Shown: positions 46,652 through 54,929 of the stretch, in pieces
Numbering within the stretch: position 1 is the stretch's first letter
Layout: each line of letters starts with the position of its first letter
From: Pseudomonas sp. BGr12
GTDB taxonomy: Bacteria; Pseudomonadota; Gammaproteobacteria; Pseudomonadales; Pseudomonadaceae
Length of the DNA: 58,456 bases
Reading direction: 5' to 3'
NCBI RefSeq assembly: GCF_030272895.1
Contig: NZ_JALRNF010000040.1
Span: 1-58,456, forward strand
The notes under the pieces: generated by a model
Database searches by the model: none
Seen by the model: the letters and a program-made list of their open reading frames with translations, nothing else
What the model was told of the DNA's origin: nothing
Made by a program: the position numbers and the translations under genes

Positions 46652-46768
46652 ATGTTCTTCGATAATGTGGTTATCGCTGGAGTAATTACGGTCGGCCTGA
46701 TGCTGTGTTTCTTTGTCGGTTTCGGAATTTTCATCTGGAAGGATTCGGTCAAGCGCAAACAGCGCTGA
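46652..46768 (+). CDS. ccoM: cbb3-type cytochrome oxidase small subunit CcoM-like peptide
   Basis: The 38-residue peptide begins MFFDNVVIAGVITVGLML and continues CFFVGFGIFIWKDSVKRKQR: a single membrane helix with a basic cytoplasmic tail. It strongly resembles, from memory, CcoM of Pseudomonas stutzeri cbb3 oxidase, a single-helix subunit of the high-affinity respiratory oxidase. GGAGG lies 6 bases before the ATG. The gene is away from any ccoNOQP locus, which is also the case for known ccoM. An anaerobic-regulator box precedes it and a hairpin terminator follows. Confidence 0.82.
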   Translation: MFFDNVVIAGVITVGLMLCFFVGFGIFIWKDSVKRKQR

Positions 46769-46800
46769 TCCTTCCGATCAACGAGCACGCAAGGCATTTG

Positions 46801-46826
46801 GGGCGACTTCGGTCGCCCATTTTTTT
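46801..46826 (+). terminator. Rho-independent terminator of ccoM
   Basis: GGGCGAC (46801-46807) pairs with GTCGCCC (46812-46818) with a TTCG tetraloop closed by C-G, followed by ATTTTTTTG. It lies 32 bases after the ccoM stop codon. Confidence 0.93.
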
Positions 46827-46866
46827 GCCCGCAAGAAACCTTTCAGCACGACTGGATTTTAGATAG

Positions 46867-46878
46867 TTAGCTAGCTAA
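46867..46878. promoter_or_regulatory. 12-bp palindrome upstream of the FUSC efflux operon
   Basis: TTAGCTAGCTAA is a perfect palindrome, with partial symmetry extending on both sides (ATAG before, TAAT after). It lies 67 bases before the efflux operon start. Its form resembles MarR-family operators. No regulator gene of that family is adjacent. Confidence 0.55.
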
Positions 46879-46945
46879 TAATGCTGTCCTGATTCTTTCC
46901 CGCCATCCTGACTATCTTTACAACATAGTCTCCAAGGTTCGTCCC

Positions 46946-48934
46946 GTGCCCATCACTCTGCAGGCCCTGCTGGCGCCGAACAAACTCGCCGTGCAATTTG
47001 CCATCAAGACCTTGCTCGGTGGTGGCCTGGCTTTGTGGCTGGCACTGCGTTGGGGGCTGGAGCAACCGGCCTGGGCGCTGATGACGGCCTTCATCGTCGC
47101 CCAGCCGCTGTCGGGGATGGTGCTGCAGAAGGGCCTGGCGCGCCTGTTCGGCACCCTGGTCGGGACCTTCATGTCGGTGCTGTTCATCGGCCTGTTCGCC
47201 CAGACCCCCTGGTTGTTCCTGCTGGCCCTGGCGCTGTGGCTGGCCCTGTGTACCGCGTGCTCGACCCTGCTGCGCAGCGCCTGGGCCTATTCCTTCGTGC
47301 TGGCAGGCTACACCGTGGCGATCATCGCCTTGCCGGCGGTCGATCATCCGTTGCAGGTGTTCGACCAGGCGGTGGCGCGATGCACCGAAATCTGCCTGGG
47401 AATTGTCTGTGCCACCGCAACCAGTGCCTTGCTCTGGCCCTTGCGGGTCGAGCAGCAACTGGGCGGGCAGGCTCGCCAGGCCTGGATGAACGGCTTGCAG
47501 GCGGCCAGCGCGACCCTGACCGGTGAAGCCCAGGCGCGCAAGGGCTTGCTGGAAATCCTCGGGCGCATCGTCGCGGTGGATGCCCAGCGCGAACATGCCT
47601 GGTTCGAAGGCCCGCTGGGGCGCCAACGGGCCCGGGCCATCCGCGGACTGAGCCAGAAACTGCTGATTCTTCTGCGCATCGCCCGCTCGGTGCGGCGCCA
47701 GTGGCAGCAACTGGACGAAACCCAGGCCCGGCACCTGCAGCCGTGGCTGGACGAGGTGCGCGATGCCCTGGCCGCGCCCGACCAGGCGGGGCTGCAGGCG
47801 CTGCGCCATCGTGTCTGGGAGGCCGCGCACGACGACAGTATCAGCTCGGCTGAACACTACGGCCTGGCTCGCCTGACCCTGCTGCTGGACAATGCCGTGG
47901 CCTGCACCCTGGCGCTGCACGCCGTGGAGGAGGGCATTGCACCGCTGGACGTGCCCGACAGCCTCGCCGTGCACCGTGATGTGCCGTTGGCGCTGTTGTT
48001 CGGCTCGCGCAGTGCCCTGGCATTCCTGGCCATGGCCGGTTTCTGGCTGGCCACGGCCTGGACCGCGGCACCCGGTGGGCTGGTGCTGACCTGTGTGGTC
48101 TGCAGCCTGTTCGCCAGCCGCGAGAACGGTGCGCAGATCGGCATGAGCTTCTTGCGCGGCATCCTCCTGGCGATTCCCGTGGCCTTTGTCGTCGGGCAGA
48201 TCCTGCTGCCGCAATGGAGCAGCTTTGCCATGCTGTGCATGGGCATGGGCGTACCCTTGTTCTTCGGGGCCCTGGGCATGGCCAACCCGAAAATCGGCGC
48301 CACGGCCACGTCCTACTGCCTGCACTTCATCGTCCTGGTGGCGCCGCTCAATACCATGCAGTTCGGCGTCGCGACCTTTCTCAACAGTGCCCAGGCCATG
48401 ATGATCGGCGTCGGGGTGGCCGTGCTGGCATTCAAACTGCTGGTGCTGCGCAACCCGGCCTGGCATGGCCGGCGACTGCGGGCGGCAACCCAGGGCGACC
48501 TGGTGCGCCTGACCCGTCGCGACCTGCGGGGCGCGGAAACCTGGTTCGGCGGGCGCATGGCCGATCGCTTGCTGCAACTGGCCCGGCACTACACCGCGTT
48601 GCCGGAGCAGGAGCGCGCTCGCTGGGACGATGGTGTGCATGGCCTGGATATCGGTGACGAACTGTTGCACCTGCGCTTGTGCCTGGCGGCGGCCCGGGCA
48701 CCGCTGGTGACGGCCGAGCGCGAGTATTTGCAGCAGTTGGAGACGGTGTTGGCACGCGGCCCGGCGCCGGGCAGGGGGCAGCGCCTGGACAGTGCCAGTG
48801 AAGTGTTTATCGAAGCTTTGCAAAAGCAGCCCCCCAGCGATGCGCTGCGCCTGGCGGTAGGGGCGGTTTTGCAGTTGCAACGCAGTTGGGGCAAGTGGTG
48901 CCAACGGCTGGAGGATATCCATGGGGTTGCGTGA
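46946..48934 (+). CDS. FUSC-family aromatic acid efflux membrane protein (AaeB type)
   Basis: The 662-residue inner-membrane protein has two blocks of hydrophobic helices (about 10-170 and 350-500), separated and followed by cytoplasmic segments, the layout of the FUSC family (AaeB, MdtO). WALMTAFIVAQPLSGMVLQKG is given in two halves here as WALMTAFIVAQPL and SGMVLQKG and is a family signature. The start is GTG with AAGG upstream. It overlaps the DUF1656 gene by 14 bases, and a HlyD-type gene follows, forming an efflux trio. The substrate is probably an aromatic acid or similar toxic organic compound. Confidence 0.87.
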   Translation: MPITLQALLAPNKLAVQFAIKTLLGGGLALWLALRWGLEQPAWALMTAFIVAQPLSGMVLQKGLARLFGTLVGTFMSVLFIGLFAQTPWLFLLALALWLALCTACSTLLRSAWAYSFVLAGYTVAIIALPAVDHPLQVFDQAVARCTEICLGIVCATATSALLWPLRVEQQLGGQARQAWMNGLQAASATLTGEAQARKGLLEILGRIVAVDAQREHAWFEGPLGRQRARAIRGLSQKLLILLRIARSVRRQWQQLDETQARHLQPWLDEVRDALAAPDQAGLQALRHRVWEAAHDDSISSAEHYGLARLTLLLDNAVACTLALHAVEEGIAPLDVPDSLAVHRDVPLALLFGSRSALAFLAMAGFWLATAWTAAPGGLVLTCVVCSLFASRENGAQIGMSFLRGILLAIPVAFVVGQILLPQWSSFAMLCMGMGVPLFFGALGMANPKIGATATSYCLHFIVLVAPLNTMQFGVATFLNSAQAMMIGVGVAVLAFKLLVLRNPAWHGRRLRAATQGDLVRLTRRDLRGAETWFGGRMADRLLQLARHYTALPEQERARWDDGVHGLDIGDELLHLRLCLAAARAPLVTAEREYLQQLETVLARGPAPGRGQRLDSASEVFIEALQKQPPSDALRLAVGAVLQLQRSWGKWCQRLEDIHGVA

Positions 48935-49127
48935 ATGGGCGCTGGGCGGCGTGCTGCTCAGTCCGTTTCTGATCTATGTACTGCTGGCCCTGGTGTTGAC
49001 CGGTGCGCTGCGCCTGTTGTTGCGCCTGACCCCGCTTGGCAGCTGGATCTGGCATGAAGCCTTGTTCGATTGTGCGCTGTTCGTTTGTGTATTGACCCTG
49101 GTAACCCTCGGGCTGGGGCCTTTGTAA
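48921..49127 (+). CDS. DUF1656 small membrane protein (AaeX type)
   Basis: The 68-residue protein has two hydrophobic helices (FLIYVLLALVLTGALRLLL and FDCALFVCVLTLVTLGLG). It is the DUF1656 partner usually found with FUSC and HlyD-type genes. It starts within the end of the FUSC gene and ends 11 bases before the HlyD gene. Its exact role in the pump is unknown. Confidence 0.88.
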   Translation: MGLREWALGGVLLSPFLIYVLLALVLTGALRLLLRLTPLGSWIWHEALFDCALFVCVLTLVTLGLGPL

Positions 49128-49138
49128 GGAGTATGACA

Positions 49139-50008
49139 ATGCGTGCACTGCTACGTATCGCGGTGACTCTGGGCCTGGTGGCGGTGGCGGTTTTTGCCGG
49201 CTGGAAACTCTGGCAGTACTACATGCTCACCCCCTGGACCCGCGATGCGAAAATCCGCGCCGATGTGGTGATCATCGCCCCGGACGTATCGGGCTGGGTG
49301 CGCGAGCTCAAGGTGCGCGACAATCAGCCGGTCAAGGCGGGCGAGCTACTCATGTCGATCGATCGCGATCGCTTCGAAGCGGCCCTGGACGCGGCCAATG
49401 CGGTAGCCGAAACCCGCCAGCACCAACTGAGCCTGCGCGAACACGAAGCGTCCCGGCGTGCCGCCCTCGGTCCCCAGGCGATCAGCGCCGAGTTGCGCGA
49501 GAATGCCCAGATCAATGCCGCCGTGGCCCGCGGTGAACTGCACCAGGCCCAGGCCCAGGTCAAGGCGGCAGCCATCAACCTGGCACGCAGCCAGGTCAAG
49601 GCGCCACGCAGCGGCCATGTCACCAACCTGCGCCTGGCCGAGGGCAATTACGTCAATACCGGGCAGCCGGTGATGGCCCTGGTCGATGATTCGACCTTCT
49701 ACGTCCAGGCCTACTTCGAAGAGACCAAGTTGCCGCGCATCCGCGTCGGCGATCCGGTCAAGGTCTGGCTGATGAGCGCTGGCGAGCCCATGCAGGGGCA
49801 TGTCGAGAGTATCAGCCGCGGCATCACCGACCGCAACGCCACCCCCGACAGCCAGCTACTGGCCGAGGTCGAGCCGACCTTCAACTGGGTACGCCTGGCC
49901 CAACGCATTCCGGTGCGGATCAAACTGGACGAGATTCCCCAGGGCGTGACCCTGAGCGCCGGCATGACCGCCAGTGTGCAGGTGCATGAAGACCCGGCCC
50001 GGCGCTGA
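49139..50008 (+). CDS. HlyD-family efflux periplasmic adaptor (AaeA/EmrA type)
   Basis: The 289-residue protein has one N-terminal membrane anchor (about 5-28), a lipoyl/barrel-sandwich motif (PDVSGWVRELKVRDNQPVKAG, given in parts PDVSGWVREL and VRDNQPVKAG), a short coiled-coil hairpin (about 80-150) and a beta-barrel. It links the FUSC pump to an outer-membrane channel. The start at 49139 is chosen because AAGGAG is 7 bases upstream; the ATG six bases earlier is too close. It is adjacent to the convergent SDR gene with no gap. Confidence 0.9.
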   Translation: MRALLRIAVTLGLVAVAVFAGWKLWQYYMLTPWTRDAKIRADVVIIAPDVSGWVRELKVRDNQPVKAGELLMSIDRDRFEAALDAANAVAETRQHQLSLREHEASRRAALGPQAISAELRENAQINAAVARGELHQAQAQVKAAAINLARSQVKAPRSGHVTNLRLAEGNYVNTGQPVMALVDDSTFYVQAYFEETKLPRIRVGDPVKVWLMSAGEPMQGHVESISRGITDRNATPDSQLLAEVEPTFNWVRLAQRIPVRIKLDEIPQGVTLSAGMTASVQVHEDPARR

Positions 50009-50767
50009 TCAGAGGAACATACCGCCAGATACTTCCAGGCGCTGGCCGTTGATCCAGCCGCCACCGTCGCCCAGCAGCAGGGCCACGGCGGCGCCGATGT
50101 CGTCCGGCAGCCCGACCCGGCCCAGTGCGGTGTTGCTGGCGATGAAGTCATTGACCTCGGCGTTGTCGCGCACCACGCCACCGCCAAAATCGGTCTCGAT
50201 GGCGCCGGGGGCCAGGATGTTCACGCGAATCCCGCGGGCGCCCAGTTCCTTGGCCTGATAGCGGGTCAGCACTTCCATGGCACCTTTCATGGCCGCATAG
50301 GCGGCGTAGCCGGGCAGGGCGAAGCGGGTCAGGCCGGTGGAGATATTGACGATCCGCCCCTGATCGGCAATCAGCGGCAGCAGGCGCTGGGTCAGGAAAA
50401 ATGGGCCCTTGAGCTGGATGTTGCACAACTGGTCGAACTGCGCCTCGCTGGTCTCGCTGAACGGCACATGGATACCGATGCCGGCGTTGTTCACCAGAAA
50501 GTCCAGCTGTTGGCGGCCGAACGTCGAGGCCAGGGTCTGGCGCAGGCGCTCGGCAAATTCGGCAAAGCTTTCGCTGTTACTCACGTCCAGTTGCAACATG
50601 GCGGCACGCACGCCAAGTTGTTCCAGTTCGGTCACCAGCGCCTGGGCTTCCTGCGCCTTGCTGTGGTAGGTGCCGATGATGTCGATGCCCTGGCGGGCCA
50701 GGTGCAGTGCGGTGTTCTTGCCCAGGCCACGGCTGGCGCCGGTGATCAATGCGATAGTGCGACTCAT
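50009..50767 (-). CDS. Short-chain dehydrogenase/reductase
   Basis: The 252-residue classical SDR has the NAD(P) motif TGASRGLG (9-16), NNAG near 92, the active-site Ser in NISTG, and YAAYAAMKG, where Tyr-x-x-x-Lys is shown as YAAMK. The C-terminal GGWINGQRLEVSGG is a typical ending. The frame is open for 345 codons upstream but that part is antisense to the LysR gene; the start MSRTIALITG is the family N-terminus. It is divergent from a LysR gene, its probable regulator. The substrate is unknown. Confidence 0.9.
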   Translation of the reverse strand: MSRTIALITGASRGLGKNTALHLARQGIDIIGTYHSKAQEAQALVTELEQLGVRAAMLQLDVSNSESFAEFAERLRQTLASTFGRQQLDFLVNNAGIGIHVPFSETSEAQFDQLCNIQLKGPFFLTQRLLPLIADQGRIVNISTGLTRFALPGYAAYAAMKGAMEVLTRYQAKELGARGIRVNILAPGAIETDFGGGVVRDNAEVNDFIASNTALGRVGLPDDIGAAVALLLGDGGGWINGQRLEVSGGMFL

Positions 50768-50830
50768 GGTCTGTACCTCGGGAGCGGTGGGGGAAGTCGA
50801 GGAAAGTCTATTGGTCGGCTGGGTGCTGAT

Positions 50831-50844
50831 AAATCCGCGGATTT
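50831..50844. promoter_or_regulatory. 14-bp perfect palindrome between SDR and LysR genes
   Basis: AAATCCGCGGATTT is perfectly palindromic. It lies 43 bases before the LysR start codon and 63 bases before the SDR start codon, well placed to control both divergent genes. Confidence 0.55.
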
Positions 50845-50887
50845 CGGAAATACTGGTCGGTATCGGCGAACAATCGAGCCTGCCTTC

Positions 50888-51793
50888 ATGAACAAGCTGG
50901 AGTTGTTGCGTACCTTTGTACGGGTCAGCGAGTTGTCCAGTTTCACCCTGGCCGGCGAAAGCCTGGGCCTGCCGCGCTCGACTGTGTCCGAACAGATCCG
51001 CGCGCTGGAGCAGCTGCTCGGTACGCGCCTGCTCAATCGCACCACGCGGCGGGTACAGGCGACCCAGGACGGCCTGCACCTGTACGAGCGTAGCAAAGAC
51101 CTGTTGGCGCGCATGGACGAGATCGAAGGCCTGTTCCTCAACGAATCGGCGGCCCTGAGCGGGCGCTTGCGCATCGATCTGCCGACCTTGATGGCGCGGC
51201 GCATCATCCTGCCGAACCTGCCGCAGTTCATTGCCCGCCATCCGGGCGTGGAGCTGGAGATCAGCTGCACCGACCGCCAGGTCGACCTGTTGCGCGAGGG
51301 CTTTGACTGCGTGCTGCGCATCGGCGAACTGAGTGACCTGGACCTGGTCGCCCGGCCCCTGGGCCACCTTGCGCAGATCAATTGCGCCAGCCCGGGCTAC
51401 TTGCAGCGTCATGGCATCCCCACTGGCCTTGCCGACCTTCACCAGCATCAGTTGATCCACTATGTGAGGAACCTGGGCAGTCGCAGTCCGGGCTTCGAGT
51501 ACCTGCAAGCGGGCGAGTTGCAGGTCCAGCCCATGGCCGGATCGATCACCGTCAACAGCACCGAAGCCTATGAAAGTGCCTGCCTTGCCGGGCTCGGCCT
51601 GATCCAGGCGCCCGGCGCCGGCCTCAAGGCCTATCTGGACAGCGGCGAACTGGTGCCGGTGTTGACCGATTTCGTGGCTCCGCCCCTGCCGGTGTCGTTG
51701 ATCTATGCCCGGCAACAGCATGTGCCACACCGTGTGCGGGCGTTCATGGACTGGCTGCAGGCGCTGCTTGGGCCGCACCTGGCCAATCCGTGA
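50888..51793 (+). CDS. LysR-type transcriptional regulator
   Basis: The 301-residue regulator has a helix-turn-helix (residues about 17-37, SSFTLAGESLGLPRSTVSEQ) and a substrate-binding domain with DCVLRIGELSDLDLVARPLG, the CrgA-like subgroup pattern, shown here as DCVLRIG and LDLVARPLG. The ATG at 50888 begins the usual MNKLELLRTFVRV. It is divergent from the SDR gene and probably controls it and itself. The inducer is unknown. Confidence 0.9.
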   Translation: MNKLELLRTFVRVSELSSFTLAGESLGLPRSTVSEQIRALEQLLGTRLLNRTTRRVQATQDGLHLYERSKDLLARMDEIEGLFLNESAALSGRLRIDLPTLMARRIILPNLPQFIARHPGVELEISCTDRQVDLLREGFDCVLRIGELSDLDLVARPLGHLAQINCASPGYLQRHGIPTGLADLHQHQLIHYVRNLGSRSPGFEYLQAGELQVQPMAGSITVNSTEAYESACLAGLGLIQAPGAGLKAYLDSGELVPVLTDFVAPPLPVSLIYARQQHVPHRVRAFMDWLQALLGPHLANP

Positions 51794-51911
51794 AAAATCC
51801 ATACCCGCGGCCTGTGCATTTCCTTTAACCTTGGCCCTTCAAGCCACTCCGCCAGAGAGTCGCCACCCTTGCCCCGCGTGCCAGATCCCTTCCGCCCAAG
51901 TGAGGTTTGAC

Positions 51912-52235
51912 ATGCACATCACATCCCAGGACATCTGCGCCGCCGCCGACCAGCTCAAGGGCTTCGTTGGATTCCACCGCAAACTTGGCAAGCATATCGT
52001 GCGCTTCAGCGAAGACTCCTTCGGCATGGACGTTGCCGATGACAGCATCACCCCCAGCAGCGAATTCGTCTGGAAGGCCAGTGACGGCGAGGTCATGACC
52101 CTGAGCCGGGCCCTGATCGAGATCCTCCTGGCACAGAACGTCGATGAGCGCCTCAATGTCAGCGAGCCGCTGCGGGTCTACCTGCGCCGCCGCGACCTGC
52201 CGGAAATCGCCGCGCAACGCCGCTTGCGGGCATAG
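51912..52235 (+). CDS. Hypothetical 107-residue protein
   Basis: The protein begins MHITSQDICAAADQLKGFVG and contains FHRKLGKHIVRFSEDSFGMD and a C-terminal basic segment RVYLRRRDLPEIAAQRRLRA. No domain is recognised; it is small, soluble and probably cytoplasmic. GAGG precedes the ATG at a fair distance. It is convergent with the CHASE4 gene, with a REP doublet between them. Confidence 0.7.
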   Translation: MHITSQDICAAADQLKGFVGFHRKLGKHIVRFSEDSFGMDVADDSITPSSEFVWKASDGEVMTLSRALIEILLAQNVDERLNVSEPLRVYLRRRDLPEIAAQRRLRA

Positions 52236-52252
52236 TCAGGCGCAACTGTCTT

Positions 52253-52324
52253 TGTGGGAGCGGGCTTGCCCCGCGACTTCGATCGGACAGTCAGATCGCA
52301 TCGCGGGGCAAGCCCGCTCCTACA
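52253..52324. repeat. REP-type inverted repeat overlapping a coding region
   Basis: Arms at 52253-52276 and 52301-52324 carry the core GCGGGGCAAGCCCGCTCC in opposite directions. The right arm lies inside the end of the convergent CHASE4 gene and encodes its last residues. Confidence 0.9.
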
Positions 52325-54879
52325 TGCAGCAGTTGCTCGAAGGCCTGCTTGTCGACCGGTTTGCTCAGGTAGAAGCCCTGCACCTCATGGCAATGCTCCT
52401 TGCCCAGGGCTTTGAGCTGCTGCTCGGTCTCCACCCCTTCGGCGGTGACGGTCAGGCCCATGGCCTTGCCCAGGTTGATGATCGCCTGGACCACGGCCTT
52501 GTCGTTGCTGTCGCTGTTCAGGCCGGCGATGAAACGCTTGTCGATCTTGATGCTGTCGAACGGGTAGGTGCGCAGGTAGCCCAGGGATGAATAGCCCGTG
52601 CCGAAGTCATCCATGTTCAGGCGCACGCCCAGTTCCTTGAGGGCGGTCATGGTGGCCAGGGCGCCTTCGATATCGTTGAGCATGACGTTCTCGGTAATTT
52701 CCAGCTCCAGGCGCTGCGCCGGGAAGCCGGTATCGACGAGAATCTTGTAGACGTCACTGACCACGTCGCTGCGTGAAAACTGCGCCGGCGACAGGTTGAC
52801 CGAGACCAGCAGGCTGTCGGGCCAGCTGCGCGCGGTCTCGCAGGCTTCGCGCAATACCCAGCGGCCCAGGGGCACGATCAGGTCGGTCTGTTCGGCCAGC
52901 GGAATGAACGTGTCCGGGCCCAGCAGGCCTTCCACGGGATGCTGCCAGCGCACCAGTGCTTCGACCGAGACGATGTCCAGGGTTTCGAGGCGATAGCGGG
53001 GCTGATAGTGAAGGACGAACTCGTTGTTCTTCAGCGCCTTGCGCAAGTCGTTTTCCAGCTGGCGGCGGTGCTGGATCTGCTCGTTCATTTCCGGCGAGAA
53101 GTAGCGCCAGGTGTTCTTGCCGTCGGCCTTGGCCTGGTACAGGGCGATATCGGCACAGCGGATCAGTTCCCCGGCATCGAAGCCCTGCAGGCGGGTCTGG
53201 GCAACGCCCAGGCTGGCGCCGATGTGCAGGATCTGCTCCTCGTAGTGGATCGGCTGGTGCAGGTTGTCGATCAGGCGGGCGCAGAAGCGGTCGATCTCAT
53301 TGCGGCTGTCCATGCCGTTGAGGACCAGGACGAATTCGTCACCGCCCAGGCGTGCCACCAGGTCCTTGTCGCGGGTGGATTCACGCAGGCGCGCGGCCAC
53401 TTCCAGCAGGACCGCATCGCCAGCGGCGTGGCCCAGGGAGTCGTTGATCGGCTTGAAGCTGTCCAGGTCCAGCAGCAACAGGGTCAGGGGCGTGGCATCC
53501 GGGCCGCTGAGCAGCGCCTGTTCGAGAAAGCGCGACAGCTTGTTGCGATTGGCCAGGCCCGTCAGTGCATCGTGCATGGACAGGTGCTGGATGCGGGCAT
53601 GGGCGGCCACTTCATCGGTGATGTCGCTGGCCGTGCCACGAAAACCGGCCAGTTTGCCGCCCAGGATGATCGCGCGCGCCGAGACCCGGCAGAAACGCAA
53701 CTGCTGGTTCTGGTCGCGGTAGGCGCAGCGCAGGTTGGCCATCTGTTGCGGATCCTGGTCGGCCTGGTTGTCCAGCCAATGCGTCAGGGGCGTGGTTTCG
53801 CAACTGAGCAACTGGTTGATCGGTTGGCCAAGCCAGTCTTCGGTCGCGTAGCCGGTCACGGTAACGAAGCGCTGGGACAGGTAGCTCAGGCGGTGGAGAC
53901 GGTCGGTTTCCCAGATCCAGTCAGATGCGGATTCGGCCACGGCGCGAAAGCGTTGCTCGCTGGCTTCCAGGGCCAGGTTGCTGGCCTGCAGGCGTTGCAG
54001 GCTGCTGTCGATTTCCCGCGTGGTGCGCAGGGCATAGCGGAAGAAGTAGACCATCAACAGGCCGAGCACCAGCATGGCGCCCAGCAGCGGCGGCAGTACG
54101 GCCCAGAGCAATTGATCGCCCGGACGCGGCGTAAGCCATTCCAGACGATAGCCGGTGTCGCCCAGGGGCAGGCTCGAATCGGCTGCCGGCAGCTCACCGG
54201 TCTTTTCGATGCGCATGCCCTGCAAGCCAGCCCCGGCGCCTAGTTTGGCGAGCTTTTCCGGGGTCAGTTGGTCGACGAAGATCATCACCGAGGTTGTCTG
54301 TGGATCGATACCCAGTTGTTCGTCGTCGGGGCGGATCGCCGCGGCCACCAGCACCGCCGGCCAGCCGTTGAACAGCATGTGGCGGGTGATCTGCTGGCGC
54401 TCGGCGGCAACCTCGCGGGCCTGGGCAATGATCGGCGGCAGCGGGTCTTCTATATAGGTACTGGCCGGCGCGGTACTGAGCAGACCCTTGAACAGGGTGT
54501 ACTTGGTGCTTTGGTCATCCACCACGAACACGCCCTCGAAACCGCTGGCGGTGTACAACGAGCTGCCGATGTTTTCCTCTTCGTACGCCCAGTTCAGGTC
54601 CGCAGGGCCGTTGAGGTGCTCGTAGGCCGCGTCCCACACGGCATAACTTGAGAGAAATTGCCGGGACGCTTCAAGCCGCTGCTCCAGGGCTTTGTGCGCG
54701 TAGAAACTGCTCTGGTCTCGCGCATTGGTGTTGAGGGTGGCGGCAATGTTGAACAAGGCCCCGAGGGCAATCAGGCACGCCAGGGCGAACAACGCCGCGA
54801 TACTGGCGATGAGCTTTCGTGTCTGCAGGCGGGGGTGCGGGCGGGTAGGCGAAGCCTCGACAATCCTGTCCATACGCAT
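52291..54879 (-). CDS. CHASE4-PAS-GGDEF-EAL cyclic-di-GMP protein with REP-encoded C-terminus
   Basis: The 862-residue membrane protein has two hydrophobic helices (about 25-45 and 260-280) framing a periplasmic CHASE4 sensor, then a PAS domain (about 310-420). GGDEF (LGGDEFVLV) has an I-site RDKD before it, and EAL (VEALVRW) with DDFGTGYSSL and TAEGVE follows. Both catalytic domains look intact. The start at 54879 is preceded by AAGGAC; a start 33 bases upstream is in frame but lacks a good site. The final residues VGAGLPRD are encoded by a REP arm. Confidence 0.9.
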   Translation of the reverse strand: MRMDRIVEASPTRPHPRLQTRKLIASIAALFALACLIALGALFNIAATLNTNARDQSSFYAHKALEQRLEASRQFLSSYAVWDAAYEHLNGPADLNWAYEEENIGSSLYTASGFEGVFVVDDQSTKYTLFKGLLSTAPASTYIEDPLPPIIAQAREVAAERQQITRHMLFNGWPAVLVAAAIRPDDEQLGIDPQTTSVMIFVDQLTPEKLAKLGAGAGLQGMRIEKTGELPAADSSLPLGDTGYRLEWLTPRPGDQLLWAVLPPLLGAMLVLGLLMVYFFRYALRTTREIDSSLQRLQASNLALEASEQRFRAVAESASDWIWETDRLHRLSYLSQRFVTVTGYATEDWLGQPINQLLSCETTPLTHWLDNQADQDPQQMANLRCAYRDQNQQLRFCRVSARAIILGGKLAGFRGTASDITDEVAAHARIQHLSMHDALTGLANRNKLSRFLEQALLSGPDATPLTLLLLDLDSFKPINDSLGHAAGDAVLLEVAARLRESTRDKDLVARLGGDEFVLVLNGMDSRNEIDRFCARLIDNLHQPIHYEEQILHIGASLGVAQTRLQGFDAGELIRCADIALYQAKADGKNTWRYFSPEMNEQIQHRRQLENDLRKALKNNEFVLHYQPRYRLETLDIVSVEALVRWQHPVEGLLGPDTFIPLAEQTDLIVPLGRWVLREACETARSWPDSLLVSVNLSPAQFSRSDVVSDVYKILVDTGFPAQRLELEITENVMLNDIEGALATMTALKELGVRLNMDDFGTGYSSLGYLRTYPFDSIKIDKRFIAGLNSDSNDKAVVQAIINLGKAMGLTVTAEGVETEQQLKALGKEHCHEVQGFYLSKPVDKQAFEQLLHVGAGLPRDAI

Positions 54880-54929
54880 ACTGTCCTTGGTGAGCTGCGC
54901 CTCGACGGTCACGCCGAGGGGGCGAACGT

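Noticed and set aside
46871..48922. A minus-strand open frame of 683 codons
   Set aside because: It is antisense to the FUSC gene, which has clear membrane helices; the antisense product is Gln/His/Gly-rich shadow sequence.
50768..51802. The 5' part of the long SDR frame, antisense to LysR
   Set aside because: The SDR family N-terminus begins at 50767; the upstream part is just open frame opposite the LysR gene.
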